64,000 nt of DNA, taken from positions 62,001 through 126,000 of the forward strand of contig CAUJGJ010000217.1 in assembly GCA_963170055.1 (NCBI GenBank), written 5' to 3'. This document shows, piece by piece, positions 1 through 13,500 of this stretch. The translations under genes were made by a program, and so were the position numbers. The number at the start of each line of letters is the position of its first letter. Within the stretch, counting starts at the first letter, position 1. Source of the stretch: Halisarca cf. caerulea. Taxonomy: Eukaryota; Porifera; Demospongiae; Chondrillida; Halisarcidae. The notes below the pieces were generated by a model. The model made no database searches. It was not told the DNA's origin and saw only the letters and a list, made by a program, of their open reading frames with translations.

Positions 1-109
1 TATGCTGGTGCTAATACCAATATTTGGCACTAGCACAACGCACATTCCCAGTGGACACACATGAAGTTTCTTAACTACTGTGGGCGTATTTGTGTAGTGT
101 TGGATATGC

Positions 110-142
110 TGGTGCTAATACCAATATTTGGCACTAGCACCA
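110..142 (+). other. Dyad / potential hairpin in each unit (representative copy)
   Basis: Outer arms TGGTGCTA (110-117) and TAGCACCA (135-142) are perfect inverted repeats. Between them lies an inner CCAA-TAT-TTGG dyad, flanked by ATA and CAC, of which only the central T-A pair matches. The full symmetric element spans 33 bp, about a third of the unit, and recurs at the same phase in nearly every unit on both sides of the inversion. It could form a cruciform or hairpin, or be a binding site for a dimeric protein. It does not match the CENP-B box pattern. The function is unknown. Confidence 0.8.
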
Positions 143-838
143 CGCACATTCCCAGGGGACACACATGACCTTTCTGAAGTGCTGTGGGCGTATTTGTGTA
201 GTGTTGGATATGCTGGTGCTAATACCAATATTTGGCACTAGCACCAAGTACATTCCCAGGGGACACACATGAAGTTTCTGAAGTGCTGTGGGCGTATTTG
301 TGTAGTGTTGGATATGCTGGTGCTAATACCAATATTTGGCACTAGCACCACGCACATTCCCAGTGGACACACATGAATTTTGTGAACTGCTGTGGGCGTA
401 TTTGTGTAGTGTTGGATATGCTGGTGCTAATACCAATATTTGGCACTAGCACCACGCACATTCCCAGTGGACACACATGAAGTTTCTTAACTACTGTGGG
501 CGTATTTGTGTGATGTTGGATATGCTGGTGGTAATACCAATATTTGGCACTAGCACCACGCACATTCCCAGTGGACACACATGAAGTTTCTGAAGTGCTG
601 TGGGCGTATTTGTGTAGTGTTGGATATGCTGGTGCTAATACCAATATTTGGCACTAGCACCAAGCACATTCCCAGTTTACACACATGACCTATCTGAAGT
701 GCTGTGGGCGTATTTGTGTAGTGTTGGATATGGTGGTGCTAATACCAATATTTGGCACTAGCACCACGCACATTCCCAGGGGACACACATGACCTTTCTG
801 AAGTGCTGTGGGCGTATTTGTGTAGTGTTGGATATGCT

Positions 839-869
839 GGTTCTAATACCAATATTTGGCACTAGAACC
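839..869 (+). other. Dyad copy with matched changes in both arms
   Basis: The usual arms GGTGCTA and TAGCACC are here GGTTCTA (839-845) and TAGAACC (863-869), so pairing is kept by two matching substitutions. The same doubly changed dyad is at 3,648-3,678 and, on the other strand, at 17,888-17,918, 19,656-19,686, 21,320-21,350 and 22,984-23,014. The last four are spaced 1,768, 1,664 and 1,664 bp apart, so they are copies of one lineage. Units with only one arm changed also exist, for example near 1,797 and 12,826. Confidence 0.85.
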
Positions 870-2095
870 ACGCCCATTACCAGTGGACACACATGACCTT
901 TCTGAAGTGCTGTGGGCGTATTTGTGTAGTGTTGGATATGCTGGTGCTAATACCAATATTTGGCACTAGCACCACGCACATTCCCAGTGGACACACATGA
1001 AGTTTCTTAACTACTGTGGGCGTATTTGTGTAGTGTTGGATATGCTGGTGCTAATACCAATATTTGGCACTAGCACCACGCACATTCCCAGGGGACACAC
1101 ATGACCTTTCTCAAGTGCTGTGGGCGTATTTGTGTAGTGTTGGATATGCTGGTGCTAATACCAATATTTGGCACTAGCACCACGCACATTCCCAGTGGAC
1201 ACACATGAAGTTTCTGAAGTGCTGTGGGCGTATTTGTGTAGTGTTGGATATGCTGGTGCTAATACCAATATTTGGCACTAGCACCACGCACATTCCCAGT
1301 GGACACACATGAAGTTTCTGAAGTGCTGTGGGCGTATTTGTGTAGTGTTGGATATGCTGGTGCTAATACCAATATTTGGCACTAGCACCACGCACATTCC
1401 CAGTGGACACACATGACCTTTCTGAAGTGCTGTGGGCGTATTTGTGTAGTGTTGGATATGCTGGTGCTAATACCAATATTTGGCACTAGCACCACGCACA
1501 TTCCCAGTGGACACACATGAAGTTTCTTAACTACTGTGGGCGTATTTGTGTAGTGTTGGATATGCTGGTGCTAATACCAATATTTGGCACTAGCACCACG
1601 CACATTCCCAGGGGACACACATGACCTTTCTGAAGTGCTGTGGGCGTATTTGTGTAGTGTTGGATATGCTGCTGCTAATACCAATATTTGGCACTAGCAC
1701 CAAGCACATTCCCAGGGGACACACATGAAGTTTCTGAAGTGCTGTGGGCGTATTTGTGTAGTGTTGGATATGCTGGTGCTAATACCAATATTTGGCACTA
1801 GAACCACGCACATTCCCAGTGGACACACATGAAGTTTCTGAAGTGCTGTGGGCGTATTTGTGTAGTGTTGGATATATTGGTGCTAATACCAATATTTGGC
1901 ACTAGCACCACGCACATTCCCAGTGGACACACATGAAGTTTCTTAACTACTGTGGGCGTATTTGTGTGATGTTGGATATGCTGGTGGTAATACCAATATT
2001 TGGCACTAGCACCACGCACATTCCCAGTGGACACACATGAAGTTTCTGAAGTGCTGTGGGCGTATTTGTGTAGTGTTGGATATGCTGGTGCTAAT

Positions 2096-2112
2096 ACCAA
2101 TATTTTGGCAAT
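2096..2112 (+). other. Single-base insertion in one unit
   Basis: The unit reads CCAATATTTTGGCAATAGC, with four T instead of three in the dyad centre. This one extra base accounts for the whole +1 phase shift of the forward block. It also disturbs the 3-base loop of the dyad. Confidence 0.85.
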
Positions 2113-4134
2113 AGCACCAAGCACATTCCCAGTTTACACACATGACCTATCTGAAGTGCTGTGGGCGTATTTGTGTAGTGTTGGATATGGTGGTGCTAAT
2201 ACCAATATTTGGCACTAGCACCACGCACATTCCCAGGGGACACACATGACCTTTCTGAAGTGCTGTGGGCGTATTTGTGTAGTGTTGGATATGCTGGTGC
2301 TAATACCAATATTTGGCAATAGCACCACGCACATTCCCAGTGGACACACATGAAGTTTCTTAACTACTGTGGGCGTATTTGTGTAGTGTTGGATATGCTG
2401 GTGCTAATACCAATATTTGGCACTAGCACTAAGCACATTTCCAGGGGACACACTTGACCTTTCTGAAGTGCTGTGGGCGTATTTGTGTAGTGTTGGATAT
2501 GGTGCTGCTAATACCAATATTTGGCACTAGCACCACGCACATTCCCAGTGGACACACATGAAGTTTCTGAAGTGCTGTGGGCGTATTTGTGTAGTGTTGG
2601 ATATGCTGGTGCTAATACCAATATTTGGCACTAGCACCACGCACATTCCCAGGGGACACACATGAAGTTTCTTAACAGCTGTGGGCGTATTTGTGTAGTG
2701 TTGGATATGCTGGTGCTAATACCAATATTTGGCACTAGCACCACGCACATTCCCAGGGGACACACATGACCTTTCTGAAGTGCTGTGGGCGTATTTGTGT
2801 AGTGTTGGATATGCTGGTGCTAATACCAATATTTGGCACTAGCACCACGCACATTCTCAGTGGACACACATGAAGTTTCTGAAGTGCTGTGGGCGTATTT
2901 GTCTAGTGTTTGATGTGCTGGTGCTAATACCAATATTTGGCACTAGCACCACGCACATTCCCAGTGGACACACATGAAGTTTCTTAACTACTGTGGGCGT
3001 ATTTGTGTTATGTTGGATATGTTGGTGCTAATACCAATATTTGGCACTAGCACCACGTACATTCCCAGTGGACACGCATGAAGTTTCTGAAGTGCTGTAG
3101 GGGTATTTGTGTAGTGTTGGATATGCTGGTGCTAATACCAATATTTGGCACTATAAACACGCACATTCCAAGTGGACACATATGACCTTTCTGAAGTGCT
3201 GTGGGCGTATTTGTGTAGTGTTGGATATGCTGGTGCTAATACCAATATTTGGCACTAGCACCACGCACATTCCCAGTGGAAACACATGAAGTTTCTGAAG
3301 TGCTGTGGGCGTATTTGTGCAGTGTTGGATATGCTGCTGCTAATACCAATATTTGGCACTAGCATCACACACATTCCCAGTGGACACACATGAAGTTTCT
3401 GAAGTGCTGTGGGCGTATTTGTGTAGTGTTGGATATGCTTCTGCAAATACCAATATTTGGCACTAGCACCACGCACATTCCCAGTGGACACACATGAAGT
3501 TTCTTATATGCTGTGGGCGTATTTGTGTAGTGTTGGATATGGTGGTGCTAATACCAATATTTGGCACTAGCACCACGCACATTCCCAGGGGACACACATG
3601 ACCTTTCTGAAGTGCTGTGGGCGTATTTGTGTAGTGTTGGATATGCTGGTTCTAATACCAATATTTGGCAGTAGAACCACGCACATTACCAGTGGACACA
3701 CATGACCTTTCTGAAGTGCTGTGGGCGTATTTGTGTAGTGTTGGATATGCTGGTGCTAATACCAATATTTGGCACTAGCACCACGCACATTCCCAGTGGA
3801 CACACATGAAGTTTCTTAACTACTGTGGGCGTATTTGTGTAGTGTTGGACATGCTGGTGCTAATACCAATATTTGGCACTAGCACCACGCACATTCCCAG
3901 TGGACACACATAAAGTTTCTGAAGTGCTGTAGGGGTATTTGTGTAGTGTTGGATTTGCTGGTGCTAATACCAATATTTGGCACTAGCACCACGCACATTC
4001 CCAGTGGAAACACATGAAGTTTCTTAACTACTGTGGGCGTATTTGTGTAGTGTTGGATATGCTGGTACTATTACCAATATTTGGCACTAGCACCAAGCAC
4101 ATTCCCAGGGGACACACATGACCTTTCTAAAGTG

Positions 4135-4960
4135 CTGTGGGCGTATTTGTGTAGTGTTGGATATGCTGGTGCTAATACCAATATTTGGCACTAGCACCAC
4201 GCACATTCCCAGTGGACACACATGACCTTTCTAAAGTGCTTTGGGCGTATTTGTGTAGTGTTGGATATGCTGGTGCTAATACCAATATTTGGCAATAGCA
4301 CCACGCACATTACCAGTGGACACACATGACCTTTCTGAAGTGCTGTGGGCGTATTTGTGTAGTGTTGGATATGCTGGTGCTAATACCAATATTTGGCACT
4401 AGCACCACGCACATTCCCAGTGGACACACATGAAGTTTCTTAACTACTGTGGGCGTATTTGTGTAGTGTTGGATATGCTGGTGCTAATACCAATATTTGG
4501 CACTAGCACCACGCACATTCCCAGGGGACACACATGACCTTTCTGAAGTGCTGTTGGCGTATTTGTGTAGTGTTGGATATGCTGGTGCTAATACCAATAT
4601 TTGGCACTAGCACCACGCACATTCCCAGTGGACACACATGAAGTTTCTGAAGTGCTGTGGGTGTATTTGTGTAGTGTTGGATATGCTGGTGCTAATACCA
4701 ATATTTGGCACTAGCACCACGCACATTCCCAGTGGACACACATGAAGTTTCTGAAGTGCTGTGGGCGTATTTGTGTAGTGTTGGATATGCTGGTGCTAAT
4801 ACCAATATTTGGCACTAGCACCACGCACATTCCCAGTGGACACACATGAAGTTTCTGAAGTGCTGTGGGCGTATTTGTGTAGTGTTGGATATGCTGGTGC
4901 TAATACCAATATTTGGCACTAGCACCACGCACATTCCCAGTGGACACACATGAAGTTTCT
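4135..4960 (+). repeat. Eight-unit block, first of three copies
   Basis: About 825 bp that recur at +1,976 bp (about 6,111-6,936) and again 2,184 bp further on. Shared diagnostic variants include AAAGTGCTTTGG (4,235; 6,211; 8,395), CAATAGCACC with CATTACC, TGTTGGCG (4,551; 6,527) and GGGTGTATT (near 4,660 and 6,636). 1,976 is 19 units. This indicates segmental copying of groups of units rather than independent mutation. Confidence 0.78.
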
Positions 4961-5991
4961 GAAGTGCTATGGGCGTATTTGTGTAGTGTTGGATATGCTG
5001 GTGCTAATACCAATATTTGGCACTAGCACCACGCACATTCCCAGTGGACACACATGAAGTTTCTTAACTGCTGTGGGCGTATTTGTGTAGTGTTTGATAT
5101 GCTGGTGCTAATACCAATATTTGGCACTAGCACCACGCACATTCCCAGTGGACACACATGAAGTTTCTTAACTGCTGTGGGCGTATTTGTGTAGTGTTGG
5201 ATATGCTGGTGCTAATACCAATATTTGGCACTAGCACCACGCACATTCCCAGGGGACACACATGAAGTTTCTGAAGTGCTGTGGGCGTATTTGTCTAGTT
5301 TTGGATATGCTGGTGCTAATACCAATATTTGGCACTAGCACCACGCACATTCTCAGTGGACACACATGAAGTTTCTGAAGTGCTGTGGGCGTATTTGTGT
5401 AGTGTTGGATATGCTGGTGCTAATACCAATATTTGGCACTAGCACCACGCACATTCCCAGTGGACACACATGAAGTTTCTGAAGTGCTATGGGCGTATTT
5501 GTGTAGTGTTGGATATGCTGGTGCTAATACCAATATTTGGCACTAGCACCACGCACATTCCCAGTGGACACACATGAAGTTTCTTAACTGCTGTGGGCGT
5601 ATTTGTGTAGTGTTTGATATGCTGGTGCTAATACCAATATTTGGCACTAGCACCACGCACATTCCCAGTGGACACACATGAAGTTTCTTAACTGCTGTGG
5701 GCGTATTTGTGTAGTGTTGGATATGCTGGTGCTAATACCAATATTTGGCACTAGCACCACGCACATTCCCAGGGGACACACATGAAGTTTCTGAAGTGCT
5801 GTGGGCGTATTTGTCTAGTTTTGGATATGCTGGTGCTAATACCAATATTTGGCACTAGCACCACGCACATTCTCAGTGGACACACATGAAGTTTCTGAAG
5901 TGCTGTGGGCGTATTTGTGTAGTGTTGGATATGCTGGTGCTAATACCAATATTTGGCACTAGCACCACGCACATTCCCAGTGGACACACAT
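4833..5991 (+). repeat. 520-bp (5-unit) tandem duplication
   Basis: From 4,833 to 5,991 the sequence repeats with a 520-bp offset, giving about 2.2 copies. Markers are GAAGTGCTATGGG at about 4,961 and 5,481, TGTTTGATATG, CTAGTTTTGG and CATTCTCAGTGG. The left limit is CCCAGTGG versus CTCAGTGG at 4,832/5,352, and the right limit is ATGAAG versus ATAAAG at 5,472/5,992. No differences were seen between the copies by eye, so this looks like a recent event. Confidence 0.85.
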
Positions 5992-6035
5992 AAAGTTTCT
6001 GAAGTGCTGTAGGGGTATTTGTGTAGTGTTGGATT

Positions 6036-9000
6036 TGCTGGTGCTAATACCAATATTTGGCACTAGCACCACGCACATTCCCAGTGGAAACACATGAAGT
6101 TTCTTAACTACTGTGGGCGTATTTGTGTAGTGTTGGATATGCTGGTGCTAATACCAATATTTGGCACTAGCACCACGCACATTCCCAGTGGACACACATG
6201 ACCTTTCTAAAGTGCTTTGGGCGTATTTGTGTAGTGTTGGATATGCTGGTGCTAATACCAATATTTGGCAATAGCACCACGCACATTACCAGTGGACACA
6301 CATGACCTTTCTGAAGTGCTGTGGGCGTATTTGTGTAGTGTTGGATATGCTGGTGCTAATACCAATATTTGGCACTAGCACCACGCACATTCCCAGTGGA
6401 CACACATGAAGTTTCTTAACTACTGTGGGCGTATTTGTGTAGTGTTGGATATGCTGGTGCTAATACCAATATTTGGCACTAGCACCACGCACATTCCCAG
6501 GGGACACACATGACCTTTCTGAAGTGCTGTTGGCGTATTTGTGTAGTGTTGGATATGCTGGTGCTAATACCAATATTTGGCACTAGCACCACGCACATTC
6601 CCAGTGGACACACATGAAGTTTCTGAAGTGCTGTGGGTGTATTTGTGTAGTGTTGGATATGCTGGTGCTAATACCAATATTTGGCACTAGCACCACGCAC
6701 ATTCCCAGTGGACACACATGAAGTTTCTGAAGTGCTGTGGGCGTATTTGTGTAGTGTTGGATATGCTGGAGCTAATACCAATATTTGGCACTAGCACCAC
6801 GCACATTCCCAGTGGACACACATGAAGTTTCTGAAGTGCTGTGGGCGTATTTGTGTAGTGTTGGATATGCTGGTGCTAATACCAATATTTGGCACTAGCA
6901 CCACGCACATTCCCAGTGGACACACATGAAGTTTCTTAACTGCTGTGGGCGTATTTGTGTAGTGTTTGATATGCTGGTGCTAATACCAATATTTGGCGCT
7001 AGCACCACGCACATTCCCAGTGGACACACATGAAGTTTCTTAACTGCTGTGGGCGTATTTGTCTAGTGTTGGATATGCTGGTGCTAATACCAATATTTGG
7101 CACTAGCACCACGCACATTCTCAGTGGACACACATGAAGTTTCTGAAGTGCTGTGGGCGTATTTGTGTAGTGTTGGATATGCTGGTGCTAATACCAATAT
7201 TTGGCACTAGCACCACGCACATTCCCAGTGGACACACATGAAGTTTCTTAACTACTGTGGGCGTATTTGTGTTATGTTGGATATGTTGGTGCTAATACCA
7301 ATATTTGGCACTAGCACCACGCACATTCCCAGTGGACACACATGACCTTTCTGAAGTGCTGTGGGCGTATTTGTGTAGTGTTGGATATGCTGGTGCTAAT
7401 ACCAATATTTGGCACTAGCACCACGTACATTCCCAGTGGACACACATGACCTTTCTGAAGTGCTGTAGGGGTATTTGTGTAGTGTTGGATATGCTGGTGC
7501 TAATACCAATATTTGGCACTATCAACACGCACATTCCCAGTGGACACATATGACCTTTCTGAAGTGCTGTGGGCGTATTTGTGTAGTGTTGGATATGCTG
7601 GTGTTAATACCAATATTTGGCACTAGCACCACGCACATTCCCAGTGGAAACACATTAAGTTTCTTAACTACTGTGGGCGTATTTGTGTAGTGTTGGATAT
7701 GCTGGTGCTAATACCAATATTTGGCACTAGCACCACGCACAATCCCAGTGGACACACATGAAGTTTGTTAACTACTGTCGGCGTATTTGTGTAGTGTTGG
7801 ATATGCTGGTGCTAATACCAATATTTGGCACTAGCACCACGCACATTCCCAGTGGAAAAACATGAAGTTTCTTAACTGCTGTGGGCGTATTTGTGTAGTG
7901 TTGGATATGCTGGTGCTAATACCAATAATTGGCACTAGCAACACACACATTCCCAGTGGACACACATGAAGTTTCTGAAGTGCTGTAGGGGTATTTGTGT
8001 AGTGTTGGATATGCTGGTGCTAATACCAATATTTGGCACTAGCACCACGCACATTCCCAGTGGAAACACATGAAGTTTCTTAACTACTGTGGGCGTATTT
8101 GTGTAGTGTTGGATATGCTGGTACTATTACCAATATTTGGCACTAGCACCAAGCACATTCCCAGGGGACACACATGACCTTTCTAAAGTGCTGTGGGCGT
8201 ATTTGTGTAGTGTTGGATATGCTGGTGCTAATACCAATATTTGGCACTAGCACCACGCACATTCCCAGTGGAAACACATGAAGTTTCTTAACTACTGTGG
8301 GCGTATTTGTGTAGTGTTGGATATGCTGGTGCTAATACCAATATTTGGCACTAGCACCACGCACATTCCCAGTGGACACACATGACCTTTCTAAAGTGCT
8401 TTGGGCGTATTTGTGTAGTGTTGGATATGCTGGTGCTAATACCAATATTTGGCAATAGCACCACGCACATTACCAGTGGACACACATGACCTTTCTGAAG
8501 TGCTGTGGGCGTATTTGTGTAGTGTTGGATATGCTGGTGCTAATACCAATATTTGGCACTAGCACCACGCACATTCCCAGTGGACACACATGAAGTTTCT
8601 TAACTACTGTGGGCGTATTTGTGTAGTGTTGGATATGCTGGTGCTAATACCAATATTTGGCACTAGCACCACGCACATTCCCAGGGGACACACATGACCT
8701 TTCTGAAGTGCTGTTGGCGTATTTGTGTAGTGTTGGATATGCTGGTGCTAATACCAATATTTGGCACTAGCACCACGCACATTCCCAGTGGACACACATG
8801 AAGTTTCTGAAGTGCTGTGGGTGTATTTGTGTAGTGTTGGATATGCTGGTGCTAATACCAATATTTGGCACTAGCACCACGCACATTCCCAGTGGACACA
8901 CATGAAGTTTCTGAAGTGCTGTGGGCGTATTTGTGTAGTGTTGGATATGCTGGAGCTAATACCAATATTTGGCACTAGCACCACGCACATTCCCAGTGGA

Positions 9001-10453
9001 CACACATGAAGTTTCTGAAGTGCTGTGGGCGTATTTGTGTAGTGTTGGATATGCTGGTGCTAATACCAATATTTGGCACTAGCCCCACGCACATTCCCAG
9101 TGGACACACATGAAGTTTCTTAACTGCTGTGGGCGTATTTGTGTAGTGTTTGATATGCTGGTGCTAATACCAATATTTGGCGCTAGCACCACGCACATTC
9201 CCAGTGGACACACATGAAGTTTCTTAACTGCTGTGGGCGTATTTGTCTAGTGTTGGATATGCTGGTGCTAATACCAATATTTGGCACTAGCACCACGCAC
9301 ATTCTCAGTGGACACACATGAAGTTTCTGAAGTGCTGTGGGCGTATTTGTGTAGTGTTGGATATGCTGGTGCTAATACCAATATTTGGCACTAGCACCAC
9401 GCACATTCCCAGTGGACACACATGAAGTTTCTTAACTACTGTGGGCGTATTTGTGTTATGTTGGATATGTTGGTGCTAATACCAATATTTGGCACTAGCA
9501 CCACGCACATTCCCAGTGGACACACATGACCTTTCTGAAGTGCTGTGGGCGTATTTGTGTAGTGTTGGATATGCTGGTGCTAATACCAATATTTGGCACT
9601 AGCACCACGTACATTCCCAGTGGACACACATGACCTTTCTGAAGTGCTGTAGGGGTATTTGTGTAGTGTTGGATATGCTGGTGCTAATACCAATATTTGG
9701 CACTATCAACACGCACATTCCCAGTGGACACATATGACCTTTCTGAAGTGCTGTGGGCGTATTTGTGTAGTGTTGGATATGCTGGTGTTAATACCAATAT
9801 TTGGCACTAGCACCACGCACATTCCCAGTGGAAACACATTAAGTTTCTTAACTACTGTGGGCGTATTTGTGTAGTGTTGGATATGCTGGTGCTAATACCA
9901 ATATTTGGCACTAGCACCACGCACAATCCCAGTGGACACACATGAAGTTTGTTAACTACTGTCGGCGTATTTGTGTAGTGTTGGATATGCTGGTGCTAAT
10001 ACCAATATTTGGCACTAGCACCACGCACATTCCCAGTGGAAAAACATGAAGTTTCTTAACTGCTGTGGGCGTATTTGTGTAGTGTTGGATATGCTGGTGC
10101 TAATACCAATAATTGGCACTAGCAACACACACATTCCCAGTGGACACACATGAAGTTTCTGAAGTGCTGTAGGGGTATTTGTGTAGTGTTGGATATGCTG
10201 GTGCTAATACCAATATTTGGCACTAGCACCACGCACATTCCCAGTGGAAACACATGAAGTTTCTTAACTACTGTGGGCGTATTTGTGTAGTGTTGGATAT
10301 GCTGGTACTATTACCAATATTTGGCACTAGCACCAAGCACATTCCCAGGGGACACACATGACCTTTCTAAAGTGCTGTGGGCGTATTTGTGTAGTGTTGG
10401 ATATGCTGGTGCTAATACCAATATTTGGCACTAGCACCACGCACATTCCCAGT
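6036..10453 (+). repeat. 2,184-bp (21-unit) tandem duplication
   Basis: About two copies (roughly 6,036-8,219 and 8,220-10,403, plus 50 bp). Paired markers 2,184 bp apart include TGCTGGAGC (6,770/8,954), the AGGGGTATTTG with ATCAACACG pair (7,475/9,659), ATTAAGTTTC, CAATCCCAG, GGAAAAACATG and CCAATAATTGG. A few differences exist, for example AGCACCACG versus AGCCCCACG near 6,899/9,083. Copy 2 ends where CAGTGGAAAC in copy 1 becomes CAGTGAACAT. Confidence 0.85.
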
Positions 10454-10539
10454 GAACATACATGACCTTTCTGAAGTGCTGTGGGCGTATTTGTGTAGTG
10501 TTGCATATGCTGGTGCTAATACCAATATTTGGCACTAGC

Positions 10540-13500
10540 ACCACGCACATTCACAATGGACACACATAACCTTTCTGAAGTGCTGTGGGCGTATTTGTGT
10601 AGTGTTGGATATGCTGGTGCTAATACCAATATTTGGCACTAGCACCACGCACATTACCAGTGGACACACATGACCTTTCTGAAGTGCTGTGGGCGTATTT
10701 GTGTAGTGTTGGATATGCTGCTGCTAATACCAATATTTGGCACTAGCACCACGCACATTCCCAGTGGAAACACATGAAGTTTCTGAAGTGCTGTGGGCGT
10801 ATTTGTGTAGTGTTGGATATGCTGCTGCTAATACCAATATTTGGCACTAGCATCACACACATTCCCAGTGGACACACATGAAGTTTCTGAAGTGCTGTGG
10901 GCGTATTTGTGTAGTGTTGGATATGCTTCTGCTAATACCAATATTTGGCACTAGCACCACGCACATTCCAAGTGGACACACATGAAGTTTCTTATATGCT
11001 GTGGGCGTATTTGTGTAGTGTTGGATATGGTGGTGCTAATACCAATATTTGGCACTAGCACCACGCACATTCCCAGGGGACACACATAACCTTTCTTAAG
11101 TGCTGTGGGCGTATTTGTGTAGTGTTGGATATGCTGGTTCTAATACCAATATTTGGCAATAGCAACACACACATTCCCAGTGGACACACATGAAGTTTCT
11201 GAAGTGCTGTAGGGGTATTTGTGTAGTGTTGGATATGCTGGTGCTAATACCAATATTTGGCACTAGCACCACGCACATTCCCAGTGGAAACACATGAAGT
11301 TTCTTAACTACTGTGGGCGTATTTGTGTAGTGTTGGATATGCTGGTACTATTACCAATATTTGGCACTAGCACCAAGCACATTCCCAGGGGACACACATG
11401 ACCTTTCTAAAGTGCTGTGGGCGTATTTGTGTAGTGTTGGATATGCTGGTGCTAATACCAATATTTGGCACTAGCACCACGCACATTCCCAAGGGACACA
11501 CATGACCTTTCTAAAGTGCTGTGGGCGTATTTGTGTAGTGTTGGATATGCTGCTGCTAATACCAATATTTGGCAATAGCACCACGCACATTACCAGTGGA
11601 CACACATGACCTTTCTGAAGTGCTGTGGGCGTATTTGTGTAGTGTTGGATATGCTGGTGCTAATACCAATATTTGGCACTAGCACCACGCACATTCCCAG
11701 TGGACACACATGAAGTTTCTTAACTACTGTGGGCGTATTTGTGTAGTGTTGGATATGCTGGTGCTAATACCAATATTTGGCACTAGCACCACGCACATTC
11801 CCAGGGGACACACATGACCTTTCTGAAGTGCTGTGGGCGTATTTGTGTAGTGTTGGATATGCTGGTGCTAATACCAATATTTGGCACTAGCACCACGCAC
11901 ATTCCCAGTGGACACACATGAAGTTTCTGAAGTGCTGTGGGTGTATTTGTGTAGTGTTGGATATGCTGGTGCTAATACCAATATTTGGCACTAGCACCAC
12001 GCACATTCCCAGTGGAAACACATGTAGTTTCTGAAGTGCTGTGGGCGTATTTGTGTAGTGTTGGATATGCTGGTGCTAATACCAATATTTGGCACTAGCA
12101 CCACGCACATTCCCAATGGACACACATGACCTTTCTGAAGTGCTGTGGGCGTATTTGTGTAGTGTTGGATATGCTGGTGCTAATACCAATATTTGGCACT
12201 AGCACCACGCACATTCCCAGTGGACACACATGAAGTTTCTGAAGTGCTGTGGGCGTATTTGTGTAGTGTTGGATATGCTGGTGCTAATACCAATATTTGG
12301 CACTAGCACCACGCACATTCCCAGTGGAAACACATGAAGTTTCTGAAGTGCTGTGGGCGTATTTGTGTAGTGTTGGATATGCTGCTGCTAATACCAATAT
12401 TTGGCACTAGCATATCACACATTCCCAGTGGACACACATGAAGTTTCTGAAGTGCTGTGGGCGTATTTGTGTAGTGTTGGATATGCTTCTGCTAATACCA
12501 ATATTTGGCACTAGCACCACGCACATTCCCAGTGGACACACATGAAGTTTCTTATATGCTGTGGGCGTATTTGTGTAGTGTTGGATATGGTGGTGCTAAT
12601 ACCAATATTTGGCACTAGCACCACGCACATTCCCAGGGGACACACATGACCTTTCTTAAGTGCTGTGGGCGTATTTGTGTAGTGTTAGATATGCTGGTTC
12701 TAATACCAATATTTGGCACTAGCAACACACACATTCCCAGTGGACACACATGAAGTTTCTGAAGTGCTGTAGGGGTATTTGTGTAGTGTTGGATATGCTG
12801 GTGCTAATACCAATATTTGGCACTAGAACCACGCACATTCCCAGTGGAAACACATGAAGTTTCTTAACTAGTGTGGGCGTATTTGTGTAGTGTTGGATAT
12901 GCTGGTACTATTACCAATATTTGGCACTAGCACCAAGCACATTCCCAGGGGACACACATGACCTTTCTAAAGTGCTGTGGGCGTATTTGTGTAGTGTTGG
13001 ATATGCTGGTGCTAATACCAATATTTGGCACTAGCACCACGCACATTCCCAAGGGACACACATGACCTTTCTAAAGTGCTGTGGGCGTATTTGTGTAGTG
13101 TTGGATATGCTGCTGCTAATACCAATATTTGGCAATAGCACCACGCACATTACCAGTGGACACACATGACCTTTCTGAAGTGCTGTGGGCGTATTTGTGT
13201 AGTGTTGGATATGCTGGTGCTAATACCAATATTTGGCACTAGCACCACGCACATTCCCAGTGGACACACATGAAGTTTCTTAACTACTGTGGGCGTATTT
13301 GTGTAGTGTTGGATATGCTGGTGCTAATACCAATATTTGGCACTAGCACCACGCACATTCCCAGGGGACACACATGACCTTTCTGAAGTGCTGTGGGCGT
13401 ATTTGTGTAGTGTTGGATATGCTGGTGCTAATACCAATATTTGGCACTAGCACCACGCACATTCCCAGTGGACACACATGAAGTTTCTGAAGTGCTGTGG

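Noticed and set aside
110..142. Rho-independent terminators or an origin of replication based on the repeated dyad
   Set aside because: There is no U tract after the stem, no genes to terminate, and the element occurs hundreds of times.
342..644. Open frames of 60-108 codons on both strands (for example 342-644, 1,798-2,124, 7,475-7,690, 34,129-34,431, 49,476-49,724)
   Set aside because: They are translations of the satellite. 104 bp is not a multiple of 3, so a frame runs through all three phases of the unit and stops within about one 312-bp cycle. The same peptides recur at repeat offsets and antisense to one another, end at the repeat's own stops, and show no conserved domain.
3495..3520. 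TATA-box-like promoter in E-type units (CATATAAG / CTTATATG)
   Set aside because: It is one allele of the variable segment, arising in step with other alleles, without any downstream gene or other core promoter element.
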